Source: an uncultured Polaribacter sp. (GTDB lineage: Bacteria > Bacteroidota > Bacteroidia > Flavobacteriales > Flavobacteriaceae). Taken from it: 7,279 nucleotides of DNA. Both the position numbers and the translations under genes were made by a program. Position 1 is the stretch's first letter; every line of letters begins with the position of its first letter. Location: NCBI GenBank assembly GCA_913050305.1, contig CAJXAS010000093.1:1-7279 (forward strand), written 5' to 3'. Below are positions 5,473 through 7,279 of the stretch, piece by piece. The notes below the pieces were generated by a model. It was given only the letters and a program-made list of their open reading frames with translations, was not told the origin of the DNA and did not search any database.

Positions 5473-6780
5473 ATGAGTAAAAAGAAAAAGAAGAGTAAAA
5501 GTAACGCTAAACGTAAATGTTTGGCTTCGTTCTTATCCACTGACAATCTAATGAAGAAGAAATACAGCATTTCCCTTTATACTGGCGGAATTGACGTAAA
5601 AGATTGGGAGATTCTTACAAAAACAGAAAAAACCAAAGCTTTGAAAAAAGCATGGTGCATTGTTTGGTACTTTCGGAATCCAAAAACAGATTTACTAGAA
5701 AGACAAAACAACTTTAAAGGTGGTGCAAACAGATTAAGAACCATGTCTCTGAGATATGATTTTTTGAGGACTGTCAAAAGAGCCTTAAAGGAAAAGATAC
5801 GAAATGGCTGGTCGCCTTTTAATGATATTCAAAATGATTTTGAGTTAAACGAGTCTAAAAAAATCTATTCAATTAAAGATGCTTTAGATTTAGCTTACGA
5901 TCATTCAAAAATTACCGTTGCAAAAGTAACTGCTTCAAGTTACAGAACAACCAAGAACCAATTCATTGATTTTATAGGTGCTAAAAATTCAATTAAGAAT
6001 ATTGAAGAGCTTAATAAATCAGTTGTTTTAAAATTCCTGAACCATAAATTAAAAGAGACTTCCGCAAGAACTAGAAACAATTCTAAAGCTTCTTTATCTG
6101 CTCTTTTTTCAATTCTAGAGAATCAATTAGATTTGATCGATAGAAATTTCATAAAAGATATCACCAACGAAAAGACCAAAACAAAAACAGATAGAACTTT
6201 TACAAAAAAAGAATTGAAAGAAATAGTTGTTTGGTTAAGAGCAAACGATCCTTATTTATTACTATACATTCGATTTGTAGCATATTCATTTTTAAGACCA
6301 GTTGAAGTAAACCGTTTAAAAGTAAAGGACATCAATCTTGAAGAAAGTCTATTGTATTTCAAAGCGAAAAACAAACCTTTAAAAGTAAAAAGAATACCAA
6401 GCATTTTTATAGAAGATGTAAAAGCCATGAATTTACATCTATATGATAGGGAGTCTTTTCTATTCACTCCAAAAAATGCACCTTCTGATTGGGTTTCTGA
6501 CGATAATTCAAAAAGAGATGCTTTCTCTAAGCGTTTTAAAGTTGTAAAAGACAAGTTTAATCTTGGTGCTAAGTATGGTTTATATAGTTTTAGACACTCA
6601 TTTATAACAAATCTTTTTAGATACCTTCGGACAACTGAGAATAAAAGTTACTCAGAAGCAATTGAGTTCTTGCAACCCATTACTGGACATGAAACAAGAG
6701 AAGCTCTAGAAAGATACATTCATACGCATGATATGGATATCCCAAAAGACTGGTCAGAGAAAATAGACTTTATACTATAG
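5473..6780 (+). CDS. int: Tyrosine recombinase/phage integrase (435 aa)
   Basis: This is a complete site-specific recombinase beside the tRNA-derived core it presumably uses. Residues 1-27 are very lysine-rich; about 28-116 look like the arm-binding N-terminal domain, with FRNPKTDLLERQ and KGGANR at 67-87. About 130-225 form the helical core-binding domain and 240-435 the catalytic domain. Catalytic residues are R275 (FLRPVEV), a lysine among K297-K301, R374 and H375 (YSFRHSF), H406 (TGHE) and the nucleophile Y415 (ERYIH). The usual histidine three before the second arginine is Tyr371, a variant I have seen in Bacteroidota integrases. ATG 5473 is the longest start. ATG 5551 (residue 27) is a plausible alternative, because a 26-nt arm-like repeat lies at 5491-5516. 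Its stop abuts the convergent holin gene with no room for a terminator. Confidence 0.95.
   Translation: MSKKKKKSKSNAKRKCLASFLSTDNLMKKKYSISLYTGGIDVKDWEILTKTEKTKALKKAWCIVWYFRNPKTDLLERQNNFKGGANRLRTMSLRYDFLRTVKRALKEKIRNGWSPFNDIQNDFELNESKKIYSIKDALDLAYDHSKITVAKVTASSYRTTKNQFIDFIGAKNSIKNIEELNKSVVLKFLNHKLKETSARTRNNSKASLSALFSILENQLDLIDRNFIKDITNEKTKTKTDRTFTKKELKEIVVWLRANDPYLLLYIRFVAYSFLRPVEVNRLKVKDINLEESLLYFKAKNKPLKVKRIPSIFIEDVKAMNLHLYDRESFLFTPKNAPSDWVSDDNSKRDAFSKRFKVVKDKFNLGAKYGLYSFRHSFITNLFRYLRTTENKSYSEAIEFLQPITGHETREALERYIHTHDMDIPKDWSEKIDFIL
5491..5516 (+). repeat. Right copy of the 26-nt arm-like repeat, inside the 5' end of the integrase gene
   Basis: It matches 5196-5221 at 24 of 26 positions and codes for integrase residues 7 to 15. 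A copy lying inside coding sequence suggests either that the site doubles as an autoregulatory integrase binding site, or that translation really begins downstream at 5551. The lysine-rich coding could also produce part of the similarity by chance, but the core GTAACGCT-AACGTAA is not low complexity. Confidence 0.5.
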
Positions 6781-7167
6781 TTATTTTTTGTATTCTTTCA
6801 TTACTTTCTCAGCACTTCTCCCAACTACATAGCCACCAATCCCCAAATTAAGCAAACCCCAAAACTCGTCTTCTAAAGCTGGAATAGGTAAACTAAACAT
6901 AGGTGCTATAAATTTTGTGTAAATAACTATAAAACCAAAAGAAAGCATTAATATAGGTCGCCAACTTCTTTGCAACCAGTTGCCATTCGCTTCTGCTAGT
7001 ATGATTTCATTCTGCAATTTATGCAGTTCTAGCTCTTGTTGTTTAAGAACTTTAAACACTTCGTTTTTTGCTTTCTCTCGTTCTTCATCTGAGGTAAATA
7101 GATTGTCTAATACACCCCCTATCTCTTTTACAACACCACCAGAAAACCAATTTAAAATTTTTTTCAT
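6781..7167 (-). CDS. Holin-like membrane protein (128 aa, 3TM-type phage holin family)
   Basis: ATG 7167 lies one base after the stop of the gene before it, implying coupled translation. The N-terminal 64 residues are amphipathic and charged (about 27-60 strongly helical, EREKAKNEVFKVLKQQELEL). Then comes NWLQRSWRP at 63-71, a W..RSWRP signature I associate with the phage three-TM holin family (Pfam Holin_3TMs-like). A hydrophobic segment follows at 72-91 and a second at 102-116, ending in a lysine-rich tail. Only two membrane segments are clear, and the N-terminal GGVVKEIGGVL could be a third, weak one. By family knowledge it would open the inner membrane for endolysin at the end of infection. 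Being next to the integrase and convergent with it suggests that this is where the late module ends. The family call is good; the lysis function is inferred. Confidence 0.75.
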   Translation of the reverse strand: MKKILNWFSGGVVKEIGGVLDNLFTSDEEREKAKNEVFKVLKQQELELHKLQNEIILAEANGNWLQRSWRPILMLSFGFIVIYTKFIAPMFSLPIPALEDEFWGLLNLGIGGYVVGRSAEKVMKEYKK

Positions 7168-7168
7168 A

Positions 7169-7279
7169 TTAAAATAAATTTATATCTTTATAGTTAATCC
7201 AAACATCTTCGCCACTTAATAAAGCATTGCTTATTTCTGGATATATTTTTTTATAAGCATCGGTAGAACCACCAATAAA
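7169..7279 (-). CDS. C-terminal end of an unidentified protein, cut by right window edge
   Basis: A minus-strand frame is open from the right edge to TAA 7169-7171, giving the last 36 residues. They include GGSTDAYKKIYPEI and end SGEDVWINYKDINLF. The segment is soluble-looking, with no membrane stretch or cysteine. Its stop is one base before the holin-like ATG, so the two belong to one transcript. As a phage gene upstream of a holin it could be a late structural or lysis protein, but the fragment is too short to name. Confidence 0.6.
   Translation of the reverse strand, partial: FIGGSTDAYKKIYPEISNALLSGEDVWINYKDINLF

Overview
The window is AT-rich (roughly 70% A+T by eye). It looks like the integration, regulation and early replication region of a temperate phage or phage-like element of a Bacteroidota host, most likely a marine-type Flavobacteriaceae. 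The reasons are the low GC, A-rich start-codon contexts with almost no Shine-Dalgarno sequences, promoter-like boxes of the Bacteroidota TTG / TAnnTTTG type, and the style of the primase, integrase and holin proteins. No chromosomal housekeeping gene is visible.

Layout. From about 4600 down to the left edge, all likely genes read leftward: a 75-aa and a 56-aa protein, an SSB-like protein ending in LPF, a 139-aa protein, a 45-aa zinc-ribbon peptide, a 36-aa peptide, and a large primase-helicase cut by the left edge. The genes are very tightly packed, with one-base to 12-base junctions, except for about 200 bp before the primase. That stretch is full of GCAACACTT motifs, inverted repeats and long A/T runs. 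A divergent control region (4418-4662) carries two palindromes and a good leftward promoter, and it separates this operon from a rightward small helix-turn-helix regulator (4663-5001). A small leftward 40-aa ORF with its own promoter-like boxes overlaps the end of the regulator.

The stretch 5102-5472 contains the 3' half of a tRNA-Met(CAT) gene, the attachment core. A 26-nt direct repeat (24/26 identical) flanks it, and a perfect 12-bp tandem repeat sits on its left. The tyrosine integrase (5473-6780) follows. Directly abutting its stop codon, in convergent orientation, is a leftward holin-like gene, preceded by the tail end of another gene cut by the right edge.

How it fits together. The integrase would recombine the tRNA-derived core with a host tRNA-Met gene. 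The helix-turn-helix protein is the natural candidate for controlling the divergent promoter of the replication operon. The SSB-like protein and primase-helicase would start phage DNA replication, possibly at the repeat cluster. Element-type genes lie on both sides of the tRNA fragment, so the core reads as attP of a circular or unintegrated form, or as a junction between tandem elements, rather than an ordinary attL or attR. No defence system, CRISPR array, insertion sequence or rRNA was seen. The most novel material is the att/arm-repeat architecture, the iteron-like cluster and the small unrecognised proteins.
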